Origin: Paenibacillus timonensis
GTDB taxonomy: Bacteria; Bacillota; Bacilli; Paenibacillales; Paenibacillaceae
Length of the DNA stretch: 64,000 nucleotides
NCBI RefSeq assembly: GCF_009725205.1
Contig: NZ_WNZY01000003.1
Location: forward strand, 1 to 64,000
Direction of reading: 5' to 3'
Shown: piece by piece, positions 18,124 through 27,948 of the stretch
Position numbering within the stretch: position 1 is the first letter of the stretch
How the letters are laid out: every line of letters starts with the position of its first letter
Made by a program: the position numbers and the translations under genes
Notes under the pieces: model-generated
Databases searched by the model: none
What the model was told of the DNA's origin: nothing
The model's input: only the letters and a program-made list of their open reading frames with translations

Positions 18124-19047
18124 ATGGAACTTCGCCAACTTCAATACACCTTGCAAATTGCTGAGGAAAAAAACTTCTCCCGCGCCGCCGACAAGCTCCA
18201 CATTGCCCAACCGTCGCTAAGCCAGCAGTTGTCCAAGCTGGAGCAGGAGCTGGGGGTGAAGCTGTTTCAACGGAATACGAGTACGGTCGAGTTGACCTAC
18301 GCCGGAGCCAGCTTTATCACGCATGCGCAGAAGATTATGGACGCCGTCGCCGAGCTCCGGCAAGAAATGGACGACATCTCCCAGCTAAGGGCCGGTCGCG
18401 TCGTGGTCGGCAGTATGCCGATTACCGGCTCCCACCTGTTGCCCTACGTGCTTCCAGCGTTTAAGGAAAATTATCCAAACATTCAAATCACCTTGCGGGA
18501 AGACACATCCTTAAACCTGGAGAAGCTCACGGCCGGCGGCGGTACCGATCTTAGCCTGCTCTCCCTGCCGCTGCAGGAGCCAACCCTCTCCTACGTACCG
18601 ATCGGCGAGGAGATCATCGATTTGGCGGTTCCCCCGGACCATCCGTTGACGAGAATACCCGGGGTGCAGGAGCAGGGCGTCGAGCTGACGCAGCTTCAAG
18701 ACGAACCGTTTATCGTCCTCAAAAAAGGCCAAGGCTTCCGTAAACTGACCGTCGATCTGTGCCGCGGCGCCGGATTCGAGCCTAACGTCGTATTTGAGAG
18801 CAACAACATTGAGACCGTGCAGTCGCTAGTTGCTGCCGGTATGGGAATCACGCTCGTACCGCGGTTTATTGCCAGGGCCAAGCGCAGCGAATTGATCCCG
18901 GTTTATTTACCTCTCGCCGCTCCGGCCCCAAGCCGGACGCTGGTTATCGCATATCGCAAAGGCCGTTATTTGTCCAAGGCAGCTGAGGCATTCATTGAAA
19001 CGTTTAAAGCGACGATGGAGCATCGTCAAACGCTTTATCATTCATAG
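18124..19047 (+). CDS. LysR-family transcriptional regulator
   Basis: 307 aa. N-terminal winged HTH (residues 1-60, ELRQLQYTLQIAEEKNFSRA...QPSLSQQLSKLEQELG) followed by the substrate-binding effector domain (~90-295). AAAGGGG before the ATG. In the CynR/CbbR/YybE-like branch by overall look, but the inducer cannot be named. A LysR-type inverted repeat lies directly upstream, suggesting autoregulation. The target is uncertain; the divergent neighbour is signal peptidase, an unusual target for this family. Its 3' end overlaps the convergent amidohydrolase gene by 10 bp. Confidence 0.92.
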   Translation: MELRQLQYTLQIAEEKNFSRAADKLHIAQPSLSQQLSKLEQELGVKLFQRNTSTVELTYAGASFITHAQKIMDAVAELRQEMDDISQLRAGRVVVGSMPITGSHLLPYVLPAFKENYPNIQITLREDTSLNLEKLTAGGGTDLSLLSLPLQEPTLSYVPIGEEIIDLAVPPDHPLTRIPGVQEQGVELTQLQDEPFIVLKKGQGFRKLTVDLCRGAGFEPNVVFESNNIETVQSLVAAGMGITLVPRFIARAKRSELIPVYLPLAAPAPSRTLVIAYRKGRYLSKAAEAFIETFKATMEHRQTLYHS

Positions 19048-19865
19048 CACCGCGGTCGTCGGTCGGCGAAAACGGGAATTTGGCGGCGGACTTGATCCAC
19101 CAGCGACAGGTCGATGCTGCCGGTGACGATTTCCTCCCCTTCACCGCCTTCGGCTACGATTTCGCCCCAAGGATCAATGATCAGAGAATGGCCGAAAAAG
19201 GCATCGCTTCCACTCTTCCCCGTCCGGTTGCAGGCGACAACGTACATCTGATTCTCAATAGCTCGTGCAGCGAGCAGCATGCGCCAGTGGTTGAGCCTCG
19301 GATGCGGCCATTCCGCCGCCACGAACAGCAGCTTCGCACCCTGCAGAGCCAAACGGCGGGCCAGCTCCGGGAAACGGATGTCGTAACAAATCGCCGCTCC
19401 AGCTTGCAGACCATCCAGTTCGAACGTCACACTCCGCTCCCCGGGCTGCAAATACTTCTCCTCCTCCATCAGGCGAAATAGATGAATTTTGGAGTAAGAG
19501 GCGACTTCCTCGCCGCTGCGGTTAATGACCGGCATCGTGTTATATACCTGACCTTCGCGGATTTCGGCAATCGAGCCGCCCACCACATGAATGGCATGGC
19601 GGCGGGCAAAAGAGGACAGCCATTTCCGGCTATCTCGCCCCTCCGGATCAGCCAGTGCACCGATTTCCGTCAAGGCATACCCCGTATTCCATAGCTCCGG
19701 GAGCAGGATGATGTCCGGCTTCTCCGCAGCCGTGGCCGCCTGTTCCATAGCTAGTTCCAGGTTAGCTCGATTGACCTTGGGTTTCCCTAAAACGATATCG
19801 CACTGGATCAAGGCGATTCGCCAACAGTCCTGAAGGTGAAGCGTTTGAGTCGACACTGGATTCAT
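19038..19865 (-). CDS. mtnU: Carbon-nitrogen hydrolase, MtnU-like omega-amidase
   Basis: 275 aa nitrilase-superfamily protein. The catalytic triad is visible: Glu in LLPELWNTGY, Lys in YSKIHLF, Cys in GAAICYDIRFPEL. The sequence follows Bacillus subtilis MtnU (YkrU) closely by memory, including AEWPHPRLNHW, RAIENQ and GHSLIIDPWG. MtnU-type enzymes hydrolyse the 2-oxo acid amides made when glutamine is used to transaminate the methionine-salvage keto acid. In Bacillus it sits with mtn genes; here mtnB lies 3.8 kb away across the proline operon. Start residue uncertain among the first 15 codons. Confidence 0.85.
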   Translation of the reverse strand: MNPVSTQTLHLQDCWRIALIQCDIVLGKPKVNRANLELAMEQAATAAEKPDIILLPELWNTGYALTEIGALADPEGRDSRKWLSSFARRHAIHVVGGSIAEIREGQVYNTMPVINRSGEEVASYSKIHLFRLMEEEKYLQPGERSVTFELDGLQAGAAICYDIRFPELARRLALQGAKLLFVAAEWPHPRLNHWRMLLAARAIENQMYVVACNRTGKSGSDAFFGHSLIIDPWGEIVAEGGEGEEIVTGSIDLSLVDQVRRQIPVFADRRPRCYE

Positions 19866-19994
19866 CCCTTGGACACCGCCTTTCGTTTGACGTTAGCTTC
19901 TTGTGCCCCATCATAACGGCGGCCCTGCGGTTACGCAAGACGAACTGGCTCGATGGGCGTATGCAGGTATCTGCGACTTCGAGGCGTGTTTCCT

Positions 19995-20023
19995 TTGCAT
20001 TAGCGCGAAACGCGTGTTATGCT
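19995..20023 (+). promoter_or_regulatory. Sigma-A promoter of the pro operon
   Basis: TTGCAT (19995-20000), 17-bp spacer, TATGCT (20018-20023). Transcription would begin near 20030, at the base of the T-box leader. Confidence 0.7.
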
Positions 20024-20027
20024 ATCG

Positions 20028-20292
20028 TAAATGAGATCCATGACGGACATGATCGAAACGCGTAGACGGGACCAGTACGAAAGAACGCGGCGCTAAAGAG
20101 AGTAAATTCCACCGGCTGAAAGAATTTACAGGCTAGCCCTTTCCGAATCCTATCCCTGAGCGGCCGGCCGCCAAAGCCGGACAGCGCCCCTGTTACCGGG
20201 CATATAAGTTGGATGAGATCCCTCATCAATAAAGGTGGTACCGCGGAAGTCAAAACTTTCGTCCTTTGCGTGCAAAGGCGGAAGTTTTTTTT
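20028..20292 (+). ncRNA. T-box riboswitch leader, proline specifier
   Basis: The T-box AGGTGGTACCGCGGAA is at 20233-20248, and a strong terminator follows (arms 20253-20268 and 20273-20287, T run to 20292). Stem I can be drawn: GGGA (20068-20071) pairs TCCC (20153-20156); above it the specifier loop has AGTA (20074-20077) opposite GAA-T-CCT-A, closed by CGAAAG with CTTTCCG. The specifier is CCT (20149-20151), a proline codon. TGGT in the T-box would pair with ACCA, fitting a tRNA with discriminator A. Uncharged tRNA-Pro should let transcription continue into proBA. Confidence 0.93.
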
Positions 20293-20322
20293 ATTTTATC
20301 TAAAGTTCGAGGAGTGATCCCT

Positions 20323-21429
20323 ATGCTGCGACGCATCGTCGTCAAAATCGGCAGCAGTTCGCTGACATCGTCGGAAGGAGGATTAAACCGGGAGGCGGTC
20401 GCCTATTTCGCGACCGAACTGGCTGGGTTGATTCAGGCTGGATACCAGCCGCTGCTCGTCACCTCCGGCGCGGTTGCCGCCGGATTCCGCGAGATCGGAT
20501 ATCCCGAACGGCCGAAGCTGCTGCATGAGAAGCAGGCCTCAGCCGCCGTCGGTCAGGCCCTGCTGATGCAAACCTATCGTGAAGAACTGGCACGGCACGG
20601 GGTTTCCGCCGCGCAGGTGCTGCTGACCCGATCTGATTTTCAGAACCGCAAGCGGACGGGCAACGCCAGCATGGCGATCGAAGAGTTGCTTAAGCATAAC
20701 GTGCTGCCGATCATTAATGAGAACGACACCGTATCGCTGGACGAGTTGAAATTCGGTGACAACGATACGTTGTCTGCCCTCGTTGCTAACCTCATTCGGG
20801 CCGATCACCTGCTGATCCTGACCGATATGGACGGTCTGTATACCAAAGATCCGCGCCTGGATCCCGCAGCGACACGGCTCAGTCGCGTAACGGAAATTAC
20901 CGGCGAGATCTATGCAATCGCCGGGGGTGCCGGTTCGGCCGTAGGCACTGGCGGCATGCGTTCGAAAATCGACGCTGCCAAAATCGCTTCAATTGGCGGT
21001 GTTCCCGTCTTTGTCGGCAAGGTTGCCGATCCCGGAGATCTACTGACCGCCTTGCGCGGTGACGGCCGCGGCACCTACTTTGAGGCCCATGGCGCGGCGC
21101 TGCCGCGGAAGAAACAGTGGCTGGGCTTCTTCTCCACCCCGATCGGGACGCTGACGGTAGACGCTGGCGCTGAAGAGGCGTTGATCCGTGGCGGGCGCAG
21201 CCTGCTTCCGGTCGGTGTTAAAGCCGCGAGCGGACATTTTCATACCGGCGATGTTGTGGAGGTCGTTAGTACCGATGGTGAGGTACTGGGACGCGGCATT
21301 GTCAATTATGACGTGGAACAGCTCCACGGCATTCTCGGGCTTCCCAGCACCGAGGTCGTTAAAAAGATGGACACCGTCCATCGCCTGGAGGTCATCCACC
21401 GGGACGAATGGATTTCGCTTAAAGCCTAA
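20323..21429 (+). CDS. proB: Glutamate 5-kinase
   Basis: 368 aa. First step of proline synthesis: ATP-dependent phosphorylation of glutamate. Amino-acid-kinase domain (RRIVVKIGSSSL at the start, INENDTVS, FGDNDTLSALVANLI, MDGLYTKDPR) and a C-terminal PUA domain from about residue 275. ATG at 20323 with GAGGAG upstream is preferred to a frame that opens inside the leader terminator. Governed by the T-box leader above. Typical length for two-domain ProB. Confidence 0.96.
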   Translation: MLRRIVVKIGSSSLTSSEGGLNREAVAYFATELAGLIQAGYQPLLVTSGAVAAGFREIGYPERPKLLHEKQASAAVGQALLMQTYREELARHGVSAAQVLLTRSDFQNRKRTGNASMAIEELLKHNVLPIINENDTVSLDELKFGDNDTLSALVANLIRADHLLILTDMDGLYTKDPRLDPAATRLSRVTEITGEIYAIAGGAGSAVGTGGMRSKIDAAKIASIGGVPVFVGKVADPGDLLTALRGDGRGTYFEAHGAALPRKKQWLGFFSTPIGTLTVDAGAEEALIRGGRSLLPVGVKAASGHFHTGDVVEVVSTDGEVLGRGIVNYDVEQLHGILGLPSTEVVKKMDTVHRLEVIHRDEWISLKA

Positions 21430-21467
21430 ATATTCTCATCCCCAGCGGATATCAAGGAGGTATACCC

Positions 21468-22715
21468 ATGAGTGAAGTGAGACAAAAAGCCGAACAAGCT
21501 GGCAAGGCTGCGGCCGTACTGAACCGATTAACGACGGCACAAAAAAACGAAGCCCTATTGGCGGCGGCCGAAGCCCTGGTGCGCGGTACCGATGCCATTC
21601 TCGCAGCAAATGAGGAAGATCTGCAACGGGGACGCGACAACGGAACGTCTTCCTCGATGCTGGACCGCCTGGCTTTAACGCCGGAACGTATTGAAGGCAT
21701 CGCCGAGGGGCTGCGGCAAATTGCCGAGCTCCCGGATCCGGTTGGAGACGTGCTGGAGACCCTCGACCGCCCAAACGGGCTGCATATCGTTAAACGCCGC
21801 GTCCCGCTTGGCGTCATCGGGATCGTCTATGAAGCCCGGCCAAACGTCACGGTTGACGCGATGGGATTATGCCTGAAGACTGGGAACGCCGTAGTGCTGC
21901 GCGGGGGTTCCTCCGCATTGTCTTCCAACCGCAAAATCGTTGAGGTCATCCATGTCGCGCTCGCGGGCACCCGGGTTCCGGTTGAGGCTGTACAGCTGAT
22001 CGAAGATCCGAGTCGATCCTCCGTCGACGAAATGCTCAAGCTGAACGGGCTCCTTGACGTCGTGATCCCACGCGGCGGCAGCTCGCTGATTCAAACGGTC
22101 GTGCAAAACGCCACGGTGCCGGTGATCGAGACGGGTGCGGGCATCTGCCATACGTATGTAGATGCCTCAGCCGATCCCGTAATGGCAAAGGATATCGCGT
22201 TGAATGCCAAAGTCCAGCGCCCTTCGGTCTGCAACTCGATGGAAACGCTGCTGGTTCATGAAGATTTTGCCAAACGCCACTTGGCGGAGCTGGCGGAACG
22301 TTTCAAGGAAGCCGGTGTTGAGCTACGAGGCAGTGAGGCAGCCAGAGGACTGATCTCATGGGCTGTGCCTGCCACAGATCAGGATTTCGCTACGGAATAC
22401 AACGACTATATTCTTAACGTCAAAATCGTTCGCAGCCTCGACGAAGCGATGGCGCATATCGCCCGCTACGGTACGAAACACTCCGAATGCATCGTCACCC
22501 AAGACGCCGCCAATGCCGAGCGGTTTCAACAGGAAGTGGATGCGGCCGCGGTCTATCATAACGCCTCCACCCGCTTCACCGACGGCTTTGAATTTGGGTT
22601 CGGCGCAGAGATCGGGATTAGCACCCAGAAGTTGCATGCTCGGGGGCCCATGGGTTTAACCGCGCTCACGTCGAGCAAATATATCGTTCAGGGGAACGGG
22701 CAAATTCGGCAATAA
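21468..22715 (+). CDS. proA: Gamma-glutamyl phosphate reductase
   Basis: 415 aa aldehyde-dehydrogenase-fold enzyme, making glutamate 5-semialdehyde with NADPH. Family motifs include RRVPLGVIGIVYEARPNVTVDA, and VQRPSVCNSMETLLVH with the catalytic cysteine. AAGGAGG precedes the start; 38 bp after proB, same operon. Normal length. Confidence 0.97.
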   Translation: MSEVRQKAEQAGKAAAVLNRLTTAQKNEALLAAAEALVRGTDAILAANEEDLQRGRDNGTSSSMLDRLALTPERIEGIAEGLRQIAELPDPVGDVLETLDRPNGLHIVKRRVPLGVIGIVYEARPNVTVDAMGLCLKTGNAVVLRGGSSALSSNRKIVEVIHVALAGTRVPVEAVQLIEDPSRSSVDEMLKLNGLLDVVIPRGGSSLIQTVVQNATVPVIETGAGICHTYVDASADPVMAKDIALNAKVQRPSVCNSMETLLVHEDFAKRHLAELAERFKEAGVELRGSEAARGLISWAVPATDQDFATEYNDYILNVKIVRSLDEAMAHIARYGTKHSECIVTQDAANAERFQQEVDAAAVYHNASTRFTDGFEFGFGAEIGISTQKLHARGPMGLTALTSSKYIVQGNGQIRQ

Positions 22716-22763
22716 CAAGCTATACTCCCCTTTATCCCAATATTCTTTAGGAGGTCATTCCCT

Positions 22764-23624
22764 ATGAAAACAAATCCTACTTTAGCCGCCTCCACCATCT
22801 GTTTTTATGGAGCGGGATCGATGGCCGAAGCCATCGTGCGCGGCTTGCTCCATAAGCAAGTTGCCAGCGCGGGCCAAATTGTCATGCTGAACCGCTCGAA
22901 CCGAGAACGGCTCGATTATTTATCGCAAACCTATCAAGTCCAAACGGCGATCGAAGAAGACGCCAAGCGGGTATATCTGCGGGATGCATCGATTATCGTC
23001 CTGGCGATGAAACCTAAAGACGCCGGCGAAGCTCTGGCTGGTCTTGGGCCGCTTTTACGAGAGGGTCAGCTGATCGTCTCCCTGATCGCCGGCTTGTCCA
23101 TCGCCACGATTCAAGCCCTGCTCGGCACGAAGGCTGCCGTAGCTCGCACGATGCCAAACACCTCCTCCTCCATTGGGCATGGAGCGACCGGGATCTCCTT
23201 CTCAACGGAAGCGACTGAGGAGCACCGCGCCCAGGTGCTGTCGATGTTCGAGGCGGTCGGAATGGTAAGTGTTATCCCCGAAGAACAAATGGAAATTTTG
23301 ACGGGCGTATCCGGGAGCGGACCCGCATATGTATATTACCTGATGGAAGCGATGATTGAAGCCGGTATCGAGGGCGGCTTAACGGCCGAACAAGCTCGCG
23401 AGCTGACGGTGCAAACGGTGTTGGGCGCCGCCTTGATGATGGCGGAAACCGGTGAAGCGCCTACCAAGTTGCGTGCGGACATCACCTCGCCGAACGGTTC
23501 GACGCAAGCGGCGATCGGCGTGCTGGAATCCGGCAGCTTCCAGCCGAACGTACGAGCTGCGGTCCACCGGGCTGCCGAACGTTCAAAGGAAATGGGCGAA
23601 GCCGTGAAGCAGGCATTGCTATAG
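22764..23624 (+). CDS. proC: Pyrroline-5-carboxylate reductase
   Basis: 286 aa. Last step of proline synthesis. Rossmann start ICFYGAGSMAEAI, MPNTSSSIGHG, and the signature SGSGPAYVYYLMEAMIEAGIEGGL with DITSPNGSTQAAI near the end. AGGAGG before the ATG; 48 bp after proA, completing a T-box-controlled proBAC operon. Confidence 0.96.
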   Translation: MKTNPTLAASTICFYGAGSMAEAIVRGLLHKQVASAGQIVMLNRSNRERLDYLSQTYQVQTAIEEDAKRVYLRDASIIVLAMKPKDAGEALAGLGPLLREGQLIVSLIAGLSIATIQALLGTKAAVARTMPNTSSSIGHGATGISFSTEATEEHRAQVLSMFEAVGMVSVIPEEQMEILTGVSGSGPAYVYYLMEAMIEAGIEGGLTAEQARELTVQTVLGAALMMAETGEAPTKLRADITSPNGSTQAAIGVLESGSFQPNVRAAVHRAAERSKEMGEAVKQALL

Positions 23625-23690
23625 GAAAGGCATCACGATAGCCGAAGGCCGGAGTCTCGCTTAAGGTTTGTTCGAAAGGGGGACGGCAGC

Positions 23691-24365
23691 ATGAGTAACG
23701 GCGACATCCCATGGGAAGAAAAAGTAACGGCACTGGACGCGGTAAATCGCTTGCGGGAGGAATTCTTGGCCCGCGGCTGGTTCCCCGCTTCCAGCGGAAG
23801 CTTGTCGGTGCGGATTGGCGGCTGGGCGCCGGACCGGTATACGTTCGCGGTCACGGTCGACGAGACAGATCGGCCAGAGCTGTTAGAGGAGTCTTTCCTA
23901 CGGGCAGGCGTTCTGTTCGTGGATGCCGCGGGTGAGCCCTGCGAGCCGACCCGTTTGAAACCAAGCCCCGATACGCCAATTCACGCGAGAATTTACCGGT
24001 TGACCGGCTGCGGCGCGATTGTTCACGTACATACGGCATATAACAATTTGCTTAGTGAATATTTCAACGCCGATGGCGGAGTACCACTCAAGGGCAATGA
24101 GCTGTTAAAAAGAATACGAATCTGGGAGACGAGCACGGAGATTCGAGTGCCGATCCTGCCGAACGCCGCTGAACTCTCAACAATTCTGAAGCGAATTGCG
24201 GGCGGACTGGATTCCCGCGTTCCCGCGTTTTTGCTGCAAAACCACGGGATTTATGCCTGGGGCTCCGGCCTTAGGGAGGCAAAACGTCATTTGGAAGCAT
24301 TGGAGTTTATGTTTGAAGTGCTGTACCGTTCTCTGCTCTTACCCTCCAAAGGGCGCCATATTTGA
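23691..24365 (+). CDS. mtnB: Methylthioribulose-1-phosphate dehydratase
   Basis: 224 aa class II aldolase-fold protein of the methionine salvage pathway, dehydrating 5-methylthioribulose 1-phosphate. SSGSLSVRI near residues 30-38, metal-binding His pair in VHVHTAYNN, and a third His in LLQNHGIYAWG. AAGGGGG before the ATG. The gene is 66 bp after proC and ends in a terminator, so it may ride on the proline operon, an unusual position; the other mtn genes (mtnA, K, W, X, D) are not in the window. Confidence 0.9.
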   Translation: MSNGDIPWEEKVTALDAVNRLREEFLARGWFPASSGSLSVRIGGWAPDRYTFAVTVDETDRPELLEESFLRAGVLFVDAAGEPCEPTRLKPSPDTPIHARIYRLTGCGAIVHVHTAYNNLLSEYFNADGGVPLKGNELLKRIRIWETSTEIRVPILPNAAELSTILKRIAGGLDSRVPAFLLQNHGIYAWGSGLREAKRHLEALEFMFEVLYRSLLLPSKGRHI

Positions 24366-24372
24366 TGACAAC

Positions 24373-24448
24373 AACTCGCGGCATGCGATAAGCGGCGAAG
24401 CCGATCGAAGATCCGGTTCTTCCGCTTATTGCTGGCCGCGAGTTTTGA
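24373..24448 (+). terminator. Terminator after mtnB
   Basis: Outer arms AACTCGCGGC (24373-24382) and GCCGCGAGTT (24435-24444), inner ATAAGCGG/CCGCTTAT, then TTTT. Long branched hairpin. Confidence 0.8.
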
Positions 24449-24470
24449 TTCGTGCGAATGAATAATCAAC

Positions 24471-24866
24471 TTATCTCTCGATAAATTCCGCGTACGCCTT
24501 GGCATCCATCAAGTTTGCTAGCGCGAGGTTCGGATCCTCCTTCAGACGAATGTGTACCATCCACCCCCCGTCGTACGGCTCTTCATTCACTAGTTCGGGT
24601 GCGGTATCCAGCTCTCCGTTCACTGCCACCACGGTACCGCTGACCGGCGTAAACAAATCGGCGACCGTCTTGACGGATTCAATGGTACCGATACCGTCCT
24701 GCGCTTCGATCTCCTGCCCGGGGTCGGGTAGCTCCACGAACACAATATCCCCCAATCGATGTTGAGCTACGTCGGAAATGCCGATTTTTACCGTACCGTC
24801 CCCCAAATCAAGCACCCATTCATGTTCATCGCTGTACCACATGTTTTCCCTGATCTCATTGGCCAA
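24471..24866 (-). CDS. gcvH: Glycine cleavage system H protein
   Basis: 131 aa lipoyl carrier that shuttles the aminomethyl group between GcvP, GcvT and Lpd. The lipoylation lysine is in IESVKTVADL (about residue 66), with the family pattern GISDVAQHRLGDIVFVELP. Start is TTG at 24864-24866 with GGAGGAG eight bases before it. It faces away from gcvT, so it lies outside the glycine riboswitch transcript, unlike the rest of the system. Confidence 0.96.
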   Translation of the reverse strand: MANEIRENMWYSDEHEWVLDLGDGTVKIGISDVAQHRLGDIVFVELPDPGQEIEAQDGIGTIESVKTVADLFTPVSGTVVAVNGELDTAPELVNEEPYDGGWMVHIRLKEDPNLALANLMDAKAYAEFIER

Positions 24867-25066
24867 GACTAGCTCCTCCTCTTTCCGGATGATCTATCGT
24901 CCCACATCTGAACTTGCCGATTCTCGATCTTGATGTTTCTTCGTTCAGATTATTCCAAACCTAGCTCTCATGTCAATATTATTAACACAAATGATAGAGT
25001 CTATCGAAATGTAAGCGTAACCTTTTCCAACAAACGAAATATATTAAAATTATTATGATAACTTTA
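24867..25066. other. Divergent intergenic region gcvH / gcvT
   Basis: AT-rich. Apart from the gcvT promoter at its right edge I see no clear operator or ORF. Confidence 0.5.
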
Positions 25067-25095
25067 TTGACATAGAGGCTGGTTTTGAGTATTAA
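25067..25095 (+). promoter_or_regulatory. Sigma-A promoter of the gcvT operon
   Basis: TTGACA (25067-25072, perfect), 17-bp spacer, TATTAA (25090-25095). Start of transcription near 25102, just before the riboswitch. Confidence 0.8.
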
Positions 25096-25121
25096 TGAGA
25101 TGTGTAAGCTGCGATTGATGG

Positions 25122-25391
25122 CAGGGGGAGAGATTACAATAGGCCATATTGTAACGCCGAAGGAGCAAGCCGCCATGCGGTGAATCTCTCAGGCAAAAGG
25201 ACTTCTGCCGGACGCAACTCTGGAGAGCATTCGCTAAGAGGTAGTTCATTTACATCTCTCATGCGAATCACCCAAGGGGAAACCTGCGCAAGTCTTAGAG
25301 CCTTAGCAGGGTAACTCTCAGGTACAAGGGACAGAGCCAGGAAGATCCGTTAGGTAAACTGACGGGATTTTCTTTGGCCTGTCCTTTTTTG
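25122..25391 (+). ncRNA. Tandem glycine riboswitch with terminator platform
   Basis: Two aptamers in a row. Aptamer 1 (about 25122-25227) has GCCGAAGGAGCAAG and CTCTCAGGCAAAAGGACTTC; aptamer 2 (about 25228-25336) has CACCCAAGGGGAAAC and ACTCTCAGGTACAAGGGAC. The 3' end of aptamer 2 (GGACAG, 25329-25334) also pairs with CTGTCC (25379-25384) followed by six T, giving an intrinsic terminator. Glycine binding should hold GGACAG in the aptamer and turn on gcvT-gcvPA-gcvPB. Confidence 0.95.
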
Positions 25392-25434
25392 GTTTCCCAA
25401 AATTGGCCGATCCGGCCCTTTCGAGGTGATGGTA

Positions 25435-26565
25435 ATGTCCGAATCCGCTTTGCGGCGTACGCCGCTCTACTCCAGGTATGCAAAATATGAAGGAGTTCGC
25501 TGCATCGATTTTGGCGGCTGGGAGCTGCCGGTGCAGTTCAGCGGCATCCAGAAAGAACACGAAGCCGTGCGCGAGCGCGCCGGGTTATTCGACGTATCGC
25601 ATATGGGCGAATTTTACGTGGAGGGGCCTGGGGCGGAACGCTTTTTGCAAGGCATGACGACCAACGACGTGGACCTACTCGTGCCGGAAAAAGCTCAGTA
25701 CACCCTGCTCTGCTATCCTGATGGCGGTGTGGTGGACGATTTGTTGATCTATAAGCTGGAGCAGACAAAGTACATGTTGGTGGTCAACGCCTCCAATATC
25801 GAAAAAGACTGGGATTGGCTGCAGCGACACCTTCCCGCTGAAGGCGTAACGATGCGCAATGCGTCCGACGAGACGGCTTTACTCGCCGTACAAGGGCCCT
25901 TCTCCTCCGCTCTGCTATCCCCGCTTTGCGAAGGGATGGACCCCTCAGCCTTGCGTCCGTTCACCTTTATTCGGGACGCGCGGATTGCCGGTATTCCCGT
26001 GCTGCTGTCGCGCACCGGATATACCGGTGAAGACGGTTTCGAGTTGTACGTGGCTGCTGAACATGCGGAAGCACTTTGGGATGTGCTGATGGAAACCGGA
26101 GAAGCGCGCGGCCTTCTCCCTGCCGGGCTTGGCGCCAGAGATACGTTACGCTTCGAAGCTTGCCTGCCGCTCTACGGGCAGGAGCTAGGACCGGATATCT
26201 CCCCGCTTGAAGCAGGCCTGAATCGGTTCGTGAAGCTGGAACAAGGTGATTTTATCGGTCGCGATGCGCTGGTCAATCAGCGGGGAGACGGCATCCCTCG
26301 CCGCTTGGTCGGCCTCGAAATGATCGATCGCGGCATCCCCCGTACGCATTATCCGGTGTTCGCCGAAGGCTCGGAAGAACCGATTGGAGAGGTAACTACC
26401 GGTACGCAATCGCCGACTTTGAAAAAGAACCTCGGGATGGCGATCCTCGCAAGCCGTTATGCCGAATCGGACACGATCCTCGAGATCGACATCCGTGGCA
26501 AGCGGCTGAAGGCCAAGATCGTCCCGTTGCCGTTCTATCGCCGAAACCTATCCGCTAAGCGGTGA
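25435..26565 (+). CDS. gcvT: Aminomethyltransferase (glycine cleavage T protein)
   Basis: 376 aa. Transfers the methylene group from aminomethyl-lipoyl-H protein to tetrahydrofolate. Motifs: [46 protein letters not shown] at 25435 is chosen because GAGGTG lies six bases before it; GTG 25426 and ATG 25429 overlap that site. First gene after the glycine riboswitch. Confidence 0.95.
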   Translation: MSESALRRTPLYSRYAKYEGVRCIDFGGWELPVQFSGIQKEHEAVRERAGLFDVSHMGEFYVEGPGAERFLQGMTTNDVDLLVPEKAQYTLLCYPDGGVVDDLLIYKLEQTKYMLVVNASNIEKDWDWLQRHLPAEGVTMRNASDETALLAVQGPFSSALLSPLCEGMDPSALRPFTFIRDARIAGIPVLLSRTGYTGEDGFELYVAAEHAEALWDVLMETGEARGLLPAGLGARDTLRFEACLPLYGQELGPDISPLEAGLNRFVKLEQGDFIGRDALVNQRGDGIPRRLVGLEMIDRGIPRTHYPVFAEGSEEPIGEVTTGTQSPTLKKNLGMAILASRYAESDTILEIDIRGKRLKAKIVPLPFYRRNLSAKR

Positions 26566-26583
26566 AAGGAGAGTAGCAATCAG

Positions 26584-27948
26584 ATGTTAAAACACCGTTA
26601 CCTGCCATTAACTGAACAAGACGAATCAGAAATGTTGGCGACCATCGGCGCAAGCTCCGTACAGGAGCTGTTCAGCGATATCCCGGAGGGCATTCGTTTT
26701 CACGGCGAGCTCCCGGTATCCCCGCGTTTGGACGAATACGCATTGACTCGGCACTTCTCCGAACTGGCCGGACGAAATGCCGATACCGATCGTTTCGCCA
26801 GCTTTCTCGGTGCCGGCCTTTATGACCACCACATCCCTTCCGTCATTCAGCATGTCATTTCCCGTTCGGAATTTTATACCGCCTACACCCCGTACCAGCC
26901 GGAAATCAGCCAAGGCGAGCTGCAGGCGATTTTTGAGTTCCAATCCTACATCTGCGAGTTAACCGGTCTAAAGGTCGCCAACGCCAGCATGTACGACGGA
27001 GCTACCGCCTTGGCCGAGGCCGGCAACCTGGCCGCTGCCGCTACCAAGCGTAAGCAGCTTTTCGTCTCCCGTGCCGTCCATCCGGAGGCCCGTGAAGTGC
27101 TCGCTACTTACGCCCATGGCTTAAACCTTGAGATCGTCGAGGTCGGCTGGACGCAAGGCGTTACCGATCGCGAAGCGCTCGCCGCGGCCATCACGAAAGA
27201 CACCGCCGCCGTACTAATTCAGAACCCGAATTTCTTCGGTTCCCTGGAGGACCTCCGCGCCATCGGCGAAATGGCTCATGCGCATGGGAGCCTGTTGATC
27301 GTCAGCAGCAATCCGCTCGCGCTTGGCTTGTTGGAAGCGCCAGGGAAACTCGGTGCCGACATCGTCGTTGGCGATGCCCAACCGCTGGGGCTGGCCCCCT
27401 CCTTCGGCGGCCCGACCTGCGGCTTCTTCGCCGTATCGGAGGCGCACATGCGCCGGATGCCCGGCCGAATCGTCGGGCAGACGACCGACCGGAACGGTAA
27501 ACGCGGGTTCGTGCTAACGCTGCAAGCCCGCGAGCAGCATATCCGTCGCGAGAAAGCAACCTCGAACATTTGCTCCAATCAGGCGCTGCTCGCCCTGGCC
27601 GCCTCCGTCTATCTGTCTATATTGGGCAAGCAAGGAATGGCCGAGGTTGCGGAGCTGAATTTGCAGAAAAGCCATTATGCAAAAAATGCATTGACCGCTA
27701 TCCCCGGCATCAGCGCAGCTTTTGAATCGCAGTTCTTCAACGAGTTTGTTCTTCGACTGCCGAAGGAGGCCGATCCGGTTCGGCTGCAGAAGGATTTTCT
27801 CACCGCCGGCTTTATTGGCGGCTATGACCTGGGCCGCAGCTACCCCGAGCTGAGCGGCCACCTGTTGATCGCCGTAACGGAAAAGCGCAGCAAAGCCGAA
27901 ATCGACCAATTCGTCCGCGTACTGGAGGAATCGATATGCTCGAAGTAA
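26584..27948 (+). CDS. gcvPA: Glycine dehydrogenase (decarboxylating) subunit 1
   Basis: 454 aa, N-terminal half of the two-subunit P protein. Motifs [35 protein letters not shown] and GGPTCGFF. With GcvPB it decarboxylates glycine and loads the H protein. Ends inside the start of gcvPB (13-bp overlap), which suggests coupled 1:1 translation. Confidence 0.96.
   Translation: MLKHRYLPLTEQDESEMLATIGASSVQELFSDIPEGIRFHGELPVSPRLDEYALTRHFSELAGRNADTDRFASFLGAGLYDHHIPSVIQHVISRSEFYTAYTPYQPEISQGELQAIFEFQSYICELTGLKVANASMYDGATALAEAGNLAAAATKRKQLFVSRAVHPEAREVLATYAHGLNLEIVEVGWTQGVTDREALAAAITKDTAAVLIQNPNFFGSLEDLRAIGEMAHAHGSLLIVSSNPLALGLLEAPGKLGADIVVGDAQPLGLAPSFGGPTCGFFAVSEAHMRRMPGRIVGQTTDRNGKRGFVLTLQAREQHIRREKATSNICSNQALLALAASVYLSILGKQGMAEVAELNLQKSHYAKNALTAIPGISAAFESQFFNEFVLRLPKEADPVRLQKDFLTAGFIGGYDLGRSYPELSGHLLIAVTEKRSKAEIDQFVRVLEESICSK

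Noticed and set aside
18001..18210. 70-codon upstream extension of the signal peptidase
   Set aside because: It runs through the divergent promoter and LysR operator; the TTG start has the ribosome site.
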